Part shown: positions 32,509 through 42,101 of the stretch, piece after piece | How positions within the stretch are numbered: position 1 is the stretch's first letter | Layout of the letters: each line of letters starts with the position of its first letter | NCBI GenBank assembly: GCA_026994195.1 | Contig: JALWRH010000029.1 | Coordinates: forward strand, 1-64,000 | DNA: 64,000 nt | From: Sedimenticola sp. | GTDB taxonomy: Bacteria; Pseudomonadota; Gammaproteobacteria; Chromatiales; Chromatiaceae | Reading direction: 5' to 3' | The notes under the pieces: generated by a model | Databases searched by the model: none | What the model was told of the DNA's origin: nothing | What the model saw: the letters and a program-made list of their open reading frames with translations, nothing else | Made by a program: the position numbers and the translations under genes

Positions 32509-34236
32509 ATGAAATTGAACAAAGGAAAACTGAATCGCAGCTTGTTGGCCGGTTTGTTGGTCGTGGGTCTGGCGGCATGCAGCGATAGTGATAACAAGCA
32601 GGAGCAGAAAGCAGCAGTGGAGGCCGTGCAGAAGTTTTCTTTGCTGGAGCTGGTTCCGTCCGACGCCCCCTATGTCATGGTGGGCAGCCGGCGCATGCCT
32701 GAAGGCCTCAGTGAAAAAATGATCAAAGCTGCTGCTGCGGATATCGACAACGGCAATGTGCGCAAAATGCTTGCAGCCAGCCTTGAGGAGGATGGCGCCG
32801 ATGAAGAAGTACAAAAACTGCTGGATGCCGTACTTTCAGAATTCGAAGGCAAGATGAACGCTGAGGGATTCAAGTCCATGGGGATCCCCATCAATGGCCG
32901 CAGTCTGGTCTACGGCCTGGGTGTGCTTCCTGTGGTATGGGAAGAGATCGAAGATCCGGCGAAGGTGGAAGCCATGCTTTCCCGCATCGAGGAAAAGAGC
33001 GGCAGCAAGGCGGAAAAGCTCACCAGTGGCGACGTGAGTTATCGCCGCTTTGCCATGAAAGACCTGGTCGTGGTGCTGGGCATGAACAAAGAATGGCTGA
33101 TTTTTGCCATGTTGCCGGCCAAGTCTGAAAAAGAGTTTCTGCCCCTGGCTTTTGGTCAGACCCATCCGGAGAAGTCCTTGCAGGACACGGGCAGCTTCCG
33201 CAAATTTGTCGAGAAGCGCCATTTCCTGGGATACGGGGATGGCTATATCGATCTGGTGCGTCTTGCTGAAATGTCCCTGGGGGAGTCTGAAGGCATCAAT
33301 GCCCAGGTTCTGCAGGCAATTGGTACCAGCCCCAAGGATATTTCCCCGGCTTGCCGTACTTTCGTCAAGACTACGGTGCAGTCCGTTCCTCTTATCAGTT
33401 TTGGCTTCACCGAGGCTACCAACAACAAATACACCATCAAGGGCACAGTTGAAACTTCTCCCGCCGTTGCAGCCTGGCTGAAGAAAATGGCTGCGCCGGT
33501 GCCCGGCGTCGGTATGGATAGTAATTCCATGTTCAGCTTTGGTGTAGGCCTGGACCTGCCTCAGGTGCGTGATGGGCTGAAGGCGATGATGCGCAGCTTT
33601 ATTGAGAACGGTAAAGACTGCGAGGTGGTGGACAAGGATGCGCTGACCCAGACCATGCAGGGTATGGACATGATGCTCAATCCAATGTTTGCCGGCATCA
33701 AGGGTATCGATATTGCGGTCAATAATTTTGAGATCGATCCCCAGAGCATGACGCCGAAGACTGTGGATGCGCAGTTGCTGGTGGCTTCTGTCGATCCCAA
33801 AGGCATGTTTGGCATGCTGGGCATGCTGAATCCCCAGTTTGCGCAGATTGATGTGCCTGCGGACGGCAAACCGGTAAAGCTTCCCGTGGAGACCATGGCC
33901 CCCATGGCACCGCCCACCTATGCCGCTATTAAGGGGGAAGTGCTGGCCTTGAAACTGGGTGACAAAGCCCCTGACGGTATCGATAAGCTGCTAGACGCGC
34001 CGGTGGCGGAAATCCCTCCACTCTTGGCTATCAGTTACAATCCCGGCAAGGTATTCAACGCCGTAGCTCCTGGCCTGAAGAATATGATGCAATCCATGCA
34101 GGGTGATGATGCCGAAGAGCTCAAGTCAGCATACCAATCCCTGGAGACAGCAGCAGCTGTCTACAAGTACGGCGAATTCCGTATCATGGGTACTGATGCC
34201 GGAATGACTTTCGAAAGCACGGCTGAATTGAAGTGA
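32509..34236 (+). CDS. hypothetical lipoprotein, 575 aa
   Basis: Lipobox VVGLAAC; good RBS context; long ORF with intrinsic terminator at 3' end. Confidence 0.75.
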   Translation: MKLNKGKLNRSLLAGLLVVGLAACSDSDNKQEQKAAVEAVQKFSLLELVPSDAPYVMVGSRRMPEGLSEKMIKAAAADIDNGNVRKMLAASLEEDGADEEVQKLLDAVLSEFEGKMNAEGFKSMGIPINGRSLVYGLGVLPVVWEEIEDPAKVEAMLSRIEEKSGSKAEKLTSGDVSYRRFAMKDLVVVLGMNKEWLIFAMLPAKSEKEFLPLAFGQTHPEKSLQDTGSFRKFVEKRHFLGYGDGYIDLVRLAEMSLGESEGINAQVLQAIGTSPKDISPACRTFVKTTVQSVPLISFGFTEATNNKYTIKGTVETSPAVAAWLKKMAAPVPGVGMDSNSMFSFGVGLDLPQVRDGLKAMMRSFIENGKDCEVVDKDALTQTMQGMDMMLNPMFAGIKGIDIAVNNFEIDPQSMTPKTVDAQLLVASVDPKGMFGMLGMLNPQFAQIDVPADGKPVKLPVETMAPMAPPTYAAIKGEVLALKLGDKAPDGIDKLLDAPVAEIPPLLAISYNPGKVFNAVAPGLKNMMQSMQGDDAEELKSAYQSLETAAAVYKYGEFRIMGTDAGMTFESTAELK

Positions 34237-34259
34237 TTTGACTCACTTCATGTCTGAAT

Positions 34260-34290
34260 AAGCGCGCCAACTCATCGGCGCGCTTTTTTT
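34260..34290 (+). terminator. intrinsic terminator of 575-aa lipoprotein gene
   Basis: AGCGCGCC-AACTCATC-GGCGCGCT followed by TTTTTTT. Confidence 0.92.
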
Positions 34291-34739
34291 ATGTCCATGG
34301 ATGGACGGTATGCCGCGGGCGCAGGGATGCGCAAGAGCGGCGCATGTCCATGGATGGACGGGCCGGGAATTGCTTCCTGCATTCCCGGCACTTCCACCAT
34401 CCCTGGTGGTCGTATGCCGCGGGCGCAGGGCACTGGCACTGTTCCCTACAGTTCCAGCATTTCCTCCATCCCTGGAGGTCATGCGCAAGAGCGGCGCATG
34501 TCCATGGATGGACGGGCCGAAAAATGCTCCTCGGCTCAGGCTCCTGCTTCGCTCTACCTCCTCCCTCCATGGAGTCGTGCATTTCCGGCACTTCCACCAT
34601 CCCTGGCGGTCGGCAGATAACCGCTCCCTGCGTGATCTGCACTCCCGCCATCCCTGGCGGTCGGCAGATAACCGCTCCCTGCGTGATCTGCACTCCCGCC
34701 ATCCCTGGCGGTCGTATGCTGCGGGCGCAGAGCCGATTT
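34291..34739. repeat. composite hairpin-repeat array (53-bp and 51-bp tandem units)
   Basis: GTCCATGGATGGAC at 34293, 34346 (53-bp spacing) and 34500; CGGCAGATAACCGCTCCCTGCGTGATCTGCACTCCCGCCATCCCTGGCGGT duplicated at 34611 and 34662 (51-bp period); GTATGCCGCGGGCGCAGG module repeated. Confidence 0.95.
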
Positions 34740-34760
34740 GTAGGTCGGGCTTCAGCCCGA
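34740..34760. repeat. REP-like half element GTAGGTCGGGCTTCAGCCCGA
   Basis: Near-identical to 21368 and 57430 elements. Confidence 0.8.
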
Positions 34761-34901
34761 TCCCCACGGCAATACGTTAGGCCGATGTCTGGTCTGCGGT
34801 TGTTCAGCATCTGGAATTGCCGGGTAATTTTCTGCGCTAATGCCGGGAAGGATGGGGTATATTCGGATCTATTCATTCACCGTATGTACTGCAGACAAGA
34901 C

Positions 34902-36938
34902 ATGTCCAACCCGTTACTTGAATTCGACTCCCTGCCACGTTTTTCGCAGATCCGTCCTTCCCATGTGGAACCTGCGGTCGATTTTCTCCTCAAGAAGAAT
35001 CGAAAGCAGGTGAAGACCCTGCTCAGTACCCTGGAACACCCGGACTGGTACAACTTCGTCGAACCTCTTGAAGAAATGGAAGACCGTCTGTCACGGGCAT
35101 GGGCGCCGGTTTCTCATCTCAATGCCGTGCTCAATTCCCCGGAACTGCGGGATGCCCACAACGCCTGCCTGCCCAAACTTTCCGACTACGCCACGGAAAT
35201 GGGTCAGAACCAGGCGCTGTTCGAGGCCTACCAGGCAGTAGAGAAGCAGGCGCTGGATCTGGACCAGGCGCAACGCAAACTGCTGCAGAACACCTTGAGG
35301 GATTTCCGTCTCTCCGGCGTGGACCTGCCTGCCGGCAAGAAGCAGCGGTTTGGAGAGATTGCCAGCCGCCTGTCGGAGATCAGCGCAGGTTTCGAGGAAA
35401 ACCTTCTTGATGCCACCAATGCCTGGAGCAAACTGATCAGCGATGAGAGCCAGCTGGCGGGCCTGCCGGATACGGCTTTGGATCTTGCCCGGCAGACAGC
35501 CCGGAACCGGGACCAGGACGGCTGGCTGCTGACCCTGGAGTACCCTTCCTACATGCCTGTTGTCACCTATGCCGATAACCGCGAGCTGCGCCGGGAAGTT
35601 TATGAAGCCTATGCCACCCGGGCCTCGGATCAGGGACCCCATGCAGGCCGTTTCGACAACAGCGCCATTATGGACGAGATGCTGGCCCTGCGTCATGAAA
35701 TGGCCGGTCTGCTGGGTTACGCCAACTATGCTGAGCTGTCCCTGGCTACCAAGATGGCGCGTTCTACCGATGAAGTCATGGGTTTCCTGCATGATCTGGC
35801 GAAGCGCGCCAGAAAGCAGGGCGAGGAAGAGCTGGCTGAGCTGCGCGCCTACGCGAAGGAACATCATGGCGTGGAAGACCTGGAGGCCTGGGACATGGCC
35901 TATTACAGTGAGAAATTGCGTCAGCAGCGCTACAGCATCAGTCCCGAAGAACTGAAACCCTGGTTTCCCCAGACCCGCGTCATTCCCGGAATGTTCGAAG
36001 TCATTGGCCGGGTGTTTGGTGTGACCATACAGGAAAGCAGCCGGAAGGTGGATACCTGGCATCCGGATGTACGCTTCTACGAAATCCATGATACAGAAGG
36101 CGGTTTGCTGGGAGAATTTTATTTCGATCTGTATGCCCGTCCCAACAAGCGTGGTGGCGCCTGGATGGCAGATGCCATATCACGCATGAAGACCCGCAGC
36201 CGGGAGCAGATCCCGGTAGCCTTCATGACCTGCAATTTCACCCCGCCCGTGGGGGGCAAGCCGGCGCTGCTCACCCATGATGAAGTGCAGACCCTGTTCC
36301 ATGAGTTTGGTCATGGCCTGCACCACATGCTCACCCAGGTGGATTATCCTTCCATATCCGGTATATCCGGCGTGGCTTGGGATGCGGTGGAACTGCCTTC
36401 CCAGTTCATGGAGAACTGGTGCTGGGACAAGCAGGCCCTTTCTCTGATTTCGGGCCATCACGAAACGGGAGAACCTCTGCCGGATGAACTCTATGAACGC
36501 ATGCTGGCAGCGCGAAATTTTCAGTCAGCCATGCAGCTGCTGCGGCAGCTGGAATTTGCCCTGTTCGATTTCCGTATCCATAGGGATTATCAGCCGGAAA
36601 GGGGAGGGCGCATCTATGAGATCCTGCAGGAAGTGCGCGCAGAGGTTTCCGTGGTTACTCCGCCTGAGTGGAATCGTTTTGCCCACGGTTTCTCACATAT
36701 TTTTGGCGGCGGCTACGCGGCAGGATACTATAGCTACAAGTGGGCAGAAGTGCTCTCGGCGGATGCTTTCTCTTTGTTTGAGGAAGAGGGCGTTTTCAAT
36801 GAAGAAATCGGCAAGGCTTTCCGACGCCATATCCTGGAAAAAGGGGGCAGTGCAGATGCCATGGAGCTTTTTGTGGCTTTTCGTGGGCGTGAACCTAGCA
36901 TTCAGGCGCTGTTGCGTCACTCGGGAATAGAACAATGA
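34902..36938 (+). CDS. prlC: oligopeptidase A (M3 family)
   Basis: MSNPLLEFDSLPRFSQIRPSHVEPAV start; zinc motif LFHEFGHGLHHML; the ORF extension to 34344 is through repeat DNA. Confidence 0.93.
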   Translation: MSNPLLEFDSLPRFSQIRPSHVEPAVDFLLKKNRKQVKTLLSTLEHPDWYNFVEPLEEMEDRLSRAWAPVSHLNAVLNSPELRDAHNACLPKLSDYATEMGQNQALFEAYQAVEKQALDLDQAQRKLLQNTLRDFRLSGVDLPAGKKQRFGEIASRLSEISAGFEENLLDATNAWSKLISDESQLAGLPDTALDLARQTARNRDQDGWLLTLEYPSYMPVVTYADNRELRREVYEAYATRASDQGPHAGRFDNSAIMDEMLALRHEMAGLLGYANYAELSLATKMARSTDEVMGFLHDLAKRARKQGEEELAELRAYAKEHHGVEDLEAWDMAYYSEKLRQQRYSISPEELKPWFPQTRVIPGMFEVIGRVFGVTIQESSRKVDTWHPDVRFYEIHDTEGGLLGEFYFDLYARPNKRGGAWMADAISRMKTRSREQIPVAFMTCNFTPPVGGKPALLTHDEVQTLFHEFGHGLHHMLTQVDYPSISGISGVAWDAVELPSQFMENWCWDKQALSLISGHHETGEPLPDELYERMLAARNFQSAMQLLRQLEFALFDFRIHRDYQPERGGRIYEILQEVRAEVSVVTPPEWNRFAHGFSHIFGGGYAAGYYSYKWAEVLSADAFSLFEEEGVFNEEIGKAFRRHILEKGGSADAMELFVAFRGREPSIQALLRHSGIEQ

Positions 36939-37513
36939 ATCAGATGATGAATGAAGAACAACTGGATCAGCTGGAGAATTTTCTCCTGGCGCACATGGAA
37001 GAGGGCTGTATGCCTCTGGATGTAGCCCATGGGTTTCTCAGCGCCATCCTTTCTGGTCCCCACATGATTATGCCCGGCCAGTGGTTGCCCAGGGTGCTGG
37101 GCGAAGCGGATTTCGCCTCGGACGATGAAGCCCAGAATATCATGGCGTTGATCATGTCCTTGTACAATACGACCCTTGCGGAACTGGAAAATCAGGAATA
37201 CGCCCCCATGATACTCAGCATGGAAGAAGGTCATGAAGACAATCCTTTGCCATTGCCTTATGGTTGGTGTGAGGGCTATATCATGGGCTGGAATATGCAG
37301 GGGGAATCTTCCCTGGAGGATATGGCCGGTGATGAGGCAGTAGCTTTGCATCTGGGTCCGGTGGCGGCTTTCCTCATGTATGAGGAGGATCAGTTACTCA
37401 ACCCCCCGGATGAAGCGGAGCACCGGGAGACCGTGGATCAGTTGGCCAATAGTGCCATGGCTATCTATGAATGGTGGAAGCCCAGAAGGGATGTTCCTGT
37501 GGGCAACGCCTGA
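36935..37513 (+). CDS. UPF0149/YecA-family protein
   Basis: LDVAHGFLSAILSGPHMIMPGQWLPRVLGE ; PYGWCEGYIMGW; ATGA overlap with prlC. Confidence 0.85.
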   Translation: MNQMMNEEQLDQLENFLLAHMEEGCMPLDVAHGFLSAILSGPHMIMPGQWLPRVLGEADFASDDEAQNIMALIMSLYNTTLAELENQEYAPMILSMEEGHEDNPLPLPYGWCEGYIMGWNMQGESSLEDMAGDEAVALHLGPVAAFLMYEEDQLLNPPDEAEHRETVDQLANSAMAIYEWWKPRRDVPVGNA

Positions 37514-37589
37514 AATCAGCCCGGTTTCATCCGCCGGGTGACAATGGCCATCAAGAGCCGTTTTGCAGAAAGAATGAGGAGGAGAAACT

Positions 37590-38057
37590 ATGTTGCAAGC
37601 GCAAGATCAGGCGCCGGATTTTGAGTTGCCTACTGCAGACATGAGTATGGTGCGGCTTTCGGACTATGCCGGGAAAAAGAACCTGGTGCTGTATTTCTAT
37701 CCCAAGGATGATACGCCAGGTTGCACGATCGAAGCCATGGACTTCAGCGAACTTGCAGACGAGTTTGCCGCCTTAGATACGTTCATCCTGGGCATCAGCC
37801 GTGATACCTGTATCAGCCATGCGGCATTTCGGGACAAGTATGGCCTTACCATCGAACTGGTGGCCGATGTGGATGGAGAGGCCTGCAAAGCTTATGACGT
37901 GATGCAGAAAAAGGTCGTCAATGGCCAGGAACGTATGGGCATACAGCGCTCCACTTTCATCGTGGACAAGTCGGGCAAGGTGCAACATGCCTTATACGGG
38001 GTCAGCCCCAAGGGGCATGCGCTGGAAGTGCTGGAGCTTGTGCGCCAGCTATATTGA
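37590..38057 (+). CDS. bcp: thiol peroxidase / peroxiredoxin (BCP/PrxQ-type)
   Basis: LYFYPKDDTPGCTIEAMDF, RSTFIVDKSGKV. Confidence 0.9.
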   Translation: MLQAQDQAPDFELPTADMSMVRLSDYAGKKNLVLYFYPKDDTPGCTIEAMDFSELADEFAALDTFILGISRDTCISHAAFRDKYGLTIELVADVDGEACKAYDVMQKKVVNGQERMGIQRSTFIVDKSGKVQHALYGVSPKGHALEVLELVRQLY

Positions 38058-38061
38058 CCCA

Positions 38062-38090
38062 GCGACATATTTGGTCGCCGGGTTATTAAC
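38062..38090. repeat. 29-bp direct repeat copy 1, forms hairpin with downstream sequence to 38105
   Basis: GCGACATATTTGGTCGCCGGGTTATTAAC; near-identical copy at 38427-38455. Confidence 0.9.
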
Positions 38091-38115
38091 CCGGCAACCA
38101 AATATATCGTCCTCA

Positions 38116-38214
38116 GCCGCCCTGTCTGCGCGGGTGGCAAGGCATCAACGCGCCGCTGTAGCCCACCCTACAGCAAGTGTTGATAACGCAGTCCACCCGC
38201 GCAGACAGGGCGGC
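38116..38214. repeat. 99-bp branched palindrome with perfect 22-bp stem
   Basis: GCCGCCCTGTCTGCGCGGGTGG (38116-38137) / CCACCCGCGCAGACAGGGCGGC (38193-38214), inner ATCAAC/GTTGAT and GCTGTAG-CCCACC-CTACAGC. Confidence 0.93.
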
Positions 38215-38240
38215 CTTCCTTTTTATTTTCAATCTGTTAG

Positions 38241-38421
38241 GTGCTTCAAACAGGGCGCCTCTCTGCGTGGCCTACATGGATGTAGGTCAGGGGCGTGAGC
38301 AGGAGCGGAAGCTTTGCGGCTTTTGACAAGGGCTTGCCACAAGGTGAGTCGCATAGCGAGAGAAGGCCCCCTGGGGGGGTGCCTGCAAGCCGCGCCTTGA
38401 TATGCGCCCTGTTTGAAGCAC
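38241..38421. mobile_element. MITE-like 181-bp element with 18-bp terminal inverted repeats
   Basis: GTGCTTCAAACAGGGCGC (38241-38258) and GCGCCCTGTTTGAAGCAC (38404-38421); no coding capacity recognised. Confidence 0.6.
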
Positions 38422-38426
38422 TGAGG

Positions 38427-38455
38427 GCGACATATTTGGTCGCCGGGTTAATAAC
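38427..38455. repeat. 29-bp direct repeat copy 2
   Basis: GCGACATATTTGGTCGCCGGGTTAATAAC. Confidence 0.9.
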
Positions 38456-38481
38456 AATAGCTCCGATACCCGCAGCGGATT

Positions 38482-39870
38482 TCAGGCCATGAACCCCAGG
38501 GTTCTTTCTGGAAATGCTGACAGGTTTGGAAATACGCTGCCCAGTTCGGCATCGGACAGGCCAAACCATTTTGCCGCAGTGGCCAGATAGGTTTCCACGG
38601 CAGTAGTGGGAATCATTCTGTCCGACCAGGCATCCGGTGAGTCATTGCGCATTTGAGGCATGCGTCCGTAGATGTCACCGCCATTGACGGCGCCCCCCAT
38701 GACAAAGGCATGAGAACCCCAGCCATGATCAGTGCCGGCGCTGTTGGAGGTCAGGGAACGGCCGAAATCCGACAGGGTCAAGGTGGTCACCTGATTCTCG
38801 ATACCCATGTCCGCCAGGGCGTGCTGGAAAGCGCCCAGGGAATCACTGAGATATCCAACCTGGTGAGCGTTGTCGCTATCGTGAGTATCCCAGCCATGCT
38901 GGTTGACAAAGAAGATTTGCCGGTTGGTCTGGAACCTGTTCTGGAATTCCTGCCTTACTGAAAGAATCTGGGCCACCAGCTCCAGCTGCCTGCCCAGAGG
39001 CTTGCCGGTTTCATGCACGCCATCGTTAAAGCCATCAAAGTTGAGGACATTGTCGAACAGCCCCTCCAGTCGGTTAGGGCGCAGCAGTTCATCCATCCTC
39101 TTGCGGGCAAAAGCGGCCATCAACAGGTTGCGGCTTTCCAGTTGTTGCTTGTAAAGGGTTTGGTAGACCTGCCCCAGTTCGCTGCCCCCGGATTCCGGGC
39201 CAAAGCCGTAGGCGGTCATGGTATCGGGGGATACATAAGCATCATCAAAATGAATGGCTTCAAAAGCGCCACCGGTCTGCAGCAGGTTGTTACTGTCTGA
39301 GACATTGACGTTGAACCAGGGATTGCCTTCGGTGTAAAAGTGGTTGCCGATTCTGGCTCCCCAGCCCTGGTGTTCTGCGCCTGTGGCGCTGCCCAGCATC
39401 CACTGGCTGCGCTGGGTGTTGTGGGCGAAGAGTTCGAAGGGAACAGGAGCGCCGTTTTCAACATCAGAGCGGGTAACCGGTTGCAGCAGGGTTCCGGTAT
39501 TGGCAATGATGGCCAGTTTCCCCTCCTCGAACAGGCTGTGCATGGCCCCCATGTTGTCCCGCATGCCGTAGCTGTCAGGATTGAGGCCGTTGCCGTTGAG
39601 GTGGCTGAAAGGCAGCAGGCTGTTCCGGGGCAGGGCGATGTTCTCCCGTGTGGCCCGGTAATCCGCGTAGCGATCTGCTTCAGTGGGTGCGATCATGTTG
39701 AATACATCCGCCCCTCCTTCCAGCAGCACGACCACCAGGGCCTTGTAGGGTGTGCCGGGCGCACTGTCCTTTGTCTGCAGCTGCCGGGCCAGTCCGGTCA
39801 GGGGGCTGAGAGTCGCTGCTGCCAGGGAAATGCCGAGAAATTGCCTTCTGCTGTAGTTTGTGTTGCTCAT
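38482..39870 (-). CDS. DUF1501 domain-containing protein (Tat-type leader)
   Basis: N-terminal RRQFLGISLAAATLSPL; VVVLLEGGADVFNMIAP; TLSDFGRSLTSNSAGTDHGWGSHAFVMGGAV. Confidence 0.88.
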   Translation of the reverse strand: MSNTNYSRRQFLGISLAAATLSPLTGLARQLQTKDSAPGTPYKALVVVLLEGGADVFNMIAPTEADRYADYRATRENIALPRNSLLPFSHLNGNGLNPDSYGMRDNMGAMHSLFEEGKLAIIANTGTLLQPVTRSDVENGAPVPFELFAHNTQRSQWMLGSATGAEHQGWGARIGNHFYTEGNPWFNVNVSDSNNLLQTGGAFEAIHFDDAYVSPDTMTAYGFGPESGGSELGQVYQTLYKQQLESRNLLMAAFARKRMDELLRPNRLEGLFDNVLNFDGFNDGVHETGKPLGRQLELVAQILSVRQEFQNRFQTNRQIFFVNQHGWDTHDSDNAHQVGYLSDSLGAFQHALADMGIENQVTTLTLSDFGRSLTSNSAGTDHGWGSHAFVMGGAVNGGDIYGRMPQMRNDSPDAWSDRMIPTTAVETYLATAAKWFGLSDAELGSVFPNLSAFPERTLGFMA

Positions 39871-39881
39871 GGTAGTACGCC

Positions 39882-41756
39882 TTATCGTTGCAGTGCGTAG
39901 TCAGGAGAGGTCATTATCAGGCCAATGACATACCTGGCGAGCTGTTCGTTGCTGATGCCCTTGTCTGTTTTGCTTTCCTGCTGCACCAGGTAGGCCTTGA
40001 TTGCCTGTCGGGATCTTGCAGAGAGCTGTCCGGCGGTGAGCAACAGGTCCAGCTCATCCAGTAATCTGTCGTATTCCCTGCGGGCTATCCAGGCGGTTTC
40101 CCGCTGTAACTGCAGCTCGGCGGCCAGCTCATAGGTCTGGTAGACAAAACTGTTCTTGGTGATTATCCCCATGAGCAGATCATCGATACCCTGCTTGCCA
40201 TACACCTCCAGTTCAGGAGCGACCAGGCCCTGCTGTTTCAGGCTGTACGGGGCGTCGAAAGGTGTGAAGTAATTGAATACTGTGAGGGCTTCCAGGGGAG
40301 CTTCCTGGCGGGTGAAGCCAGTGCCATGAAAGTTGTAGGAAGCATAGGTATAGGCTGGCCCATCTTCATAGATGTTGAGTACTGTAACGGCGTCCTGGGC
40401 ATGGAATGCGCGGAAAAGATGAGTGATGAACAACAGGGGCTCCCTGAATTTGCCAAAGCGCCGTGGATACAGTTCCGCGCCGTGCAGGGCTTCTTCATCC
40501 AGCAATATAGCGCTGATGACAGCCTGCATGTCGCCTCGTACGCCTTTCCCGTTGTTGTTGAACACCTGGCTCACGCGGGCCACATATCCGGGGGAGGGAT
40601 TGCTGGTCACCAGTCGTTGAATCAACTGCTTGCAAATGAAGGGGCCGGTATTGGGGTGTTCGAAGAGAATATGCAGTGCCGCAGTGATATCCGTGCCTGT
40701 GTCACCGCCGGGAATGTCTTGCCCCAGGATATGCTTGGGGCCACGGTCATGGTATTCCTCCATGGCGATCATGGGCTGGGTGCGCGCGAAATGCGTGGTG
40801 TCCCCATCGCCGGGAAAGAAAAAGCCATTCTGGTCCGTAAGTCCCGTGAAAACCCTGGCCATCTCCCTGACATCTTCCTGGCTGTATGTGGCCACGGGGT
40901 TTCCCTGGGCATCCAGAGCGAGGCTGCCATCAGGGTTCAACTCATACAGCCCGATAGTGAACAGCTGCATGACTTCCCGGGCATAGTTTTCATCCGGGTG
41001 GCTGCCGGGCGTTGTGCCGGCCTTGGCATTTCCCAGGTAGCTGAGATATTTGCCCATGGTCGGGTGATAAGTGACGTCGTGCAGCAGTTGCTCGAAGTTG
41101 CCAAAGGCGTCCCTCACCAACAGGTCGTAGTAGGAGATTCTTGCATCAGGCTGAGTGAGCAATACGCCATTGTTGACCGAAGTCACCAGTATCTCGCTCC
41201 AGGCCAGGGCGACGCGCTGGCGTAACTGATCTTTTGCCTGGGTTGCCAGATGCCACCATATGTCCCTTTGGGCATAGGACAGGGTGTCCGAATAACGTTT
41301 CCAGTCTTCGGGATGGTCTACTATGTCGCCAGTGCCGTTGATACCCCGTATGTTGTCTTCTGCCCACTGCATGTGCAGACTCGGGGGCAGTGAAAACTGT
41401 TCCTGCAGCCAGGATTCATAGCTGCCCTTCCTGAACAGTTCGTTGATGGATTCGCGACTGGGGCCAAAGGTGGCCCTGTTCAGAAATGCCGAGGCATCTG
41501 CGTAGTCGGATACTTTGTGGCTGTCTCTGGAATAGCTGAAGTGGTCCTGAGATGCGCCACCGCCTCCTGGCTTCAAGGCTGTTGCGGTGTGCTGGGCTGC
41601 GGTGCTCGAGGGAATTTCAATGCTGTTGGCCGTGGTAATGCCAAGCAGGACAATGGCTATCAGACCAATGAAGCGCTTATTCCCCGGCTTGTTTGTAGTG
41701 TTGAAGAGGCTGTGGTGAACAGGCTTTTTCAGTTTATTCCTGAAAGGAAAATGCAT
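39882..41756 (-). CDS. DUF1800 domain-containing protein
   Basis: ASAFLNRATFGPSRESINEL; WWHLATQAKDQLRQRVALAWSEILV; NYAREVMQLFTIGLYELNPDG. Confidence 0.9.
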   Translation of the reverse strand: MHFPFRNKLKKPVHHSLFNTTNKPGNKRFIGLIAIVLLGITTANSIEIPSSTAAQHTATALKPGGGGASQDHFSYSRDSHKVSDYADASAFLNRATFGPSRESINELFRKGSYESWLQEQFSLPPSLHMQWAEDNIRGINGTGDIVDHPEDWKRYSDTLSYAQRDIWWHLATQAKDQLRQRVALAWSEILVTSVNNGVLLTQPDARISYYDLLVRDAFGNFEQLLHDVTYHPTMGKYLSYLGNAKAGTTPGSHPDENYAREVMQLFTIGLYELNPDGSLALDAQGNPVATYSQEDVREMARVFTGLTDQNGFFFPGDGDTTHFARTQPMIAMEEYHDRGPKHILGQDIPGGDTGTDITAALHILFEHPNTGPFICKQLIQRLVTSNPSPGYVARVSQVFNNNGKGVRGDMQAVISAILLDEEALHGAELYPRRFGKFREPLLFITHLFRAFHAQDAVTVLNIYEDGPAYTYASYNFHGTGFTRQEAPLEALTVFNYFTPFDAPYSLKQQGLVAPELEVYGKQGIDDLLMGIITKNSFVYQTYELAAELQLQRETAWIARREYDRLLDELDLLLTAGQLSARSRQAIKAYLVQQESKTDKGISNEQLARYVIGLIMTSPDYALQR

Positions 41757-42101
41757 CTGTTGGTTGCTCCATGGCCATACTGCTTACAACTCCGTGCCAC
41801 TTTCGGCGGTGCGGCTGATCGTTGGAATCTCTGATCAGTTCAGAAGGGGCTGCTGATCGGCTCACCACTTCATCCTGGATGGATCAGAGCATTTCCGCAC
41901 TGAAGTGATTTGTATCTCACTCTAGCGGTTGTTGTTGCCATGGAAAATTGACTGAAATCACGTTTTGTATCCTGAGGTCCACGGGCAGGGAGGAAAAAAT
42001 GGGTAGATGGGTGGGGAGTTGGAAGATCCGGGAATGGTTTTGAGACGTTTCCCAGAGCCTGATATGAAACGAGGCCCTGAGGAGAACTGCAGGAGCTTTC
42101 C

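Noticed and set aside
31599-32597. 332-aa minus-strand ORF
   Set aside because: Antisense to aroE.
34611-34711. Possible CRISPR-like array (51-bp period)
   Set aside because: Full-unit tandem duplication without variable spacers.
35091-36089. 332-aa minus-strand ORF
   Set aside because: Antisense to prlC.
40326-41225. 299-aa plus-strand ORF
   Set aside because: Antisense to the DUF1800 gene.
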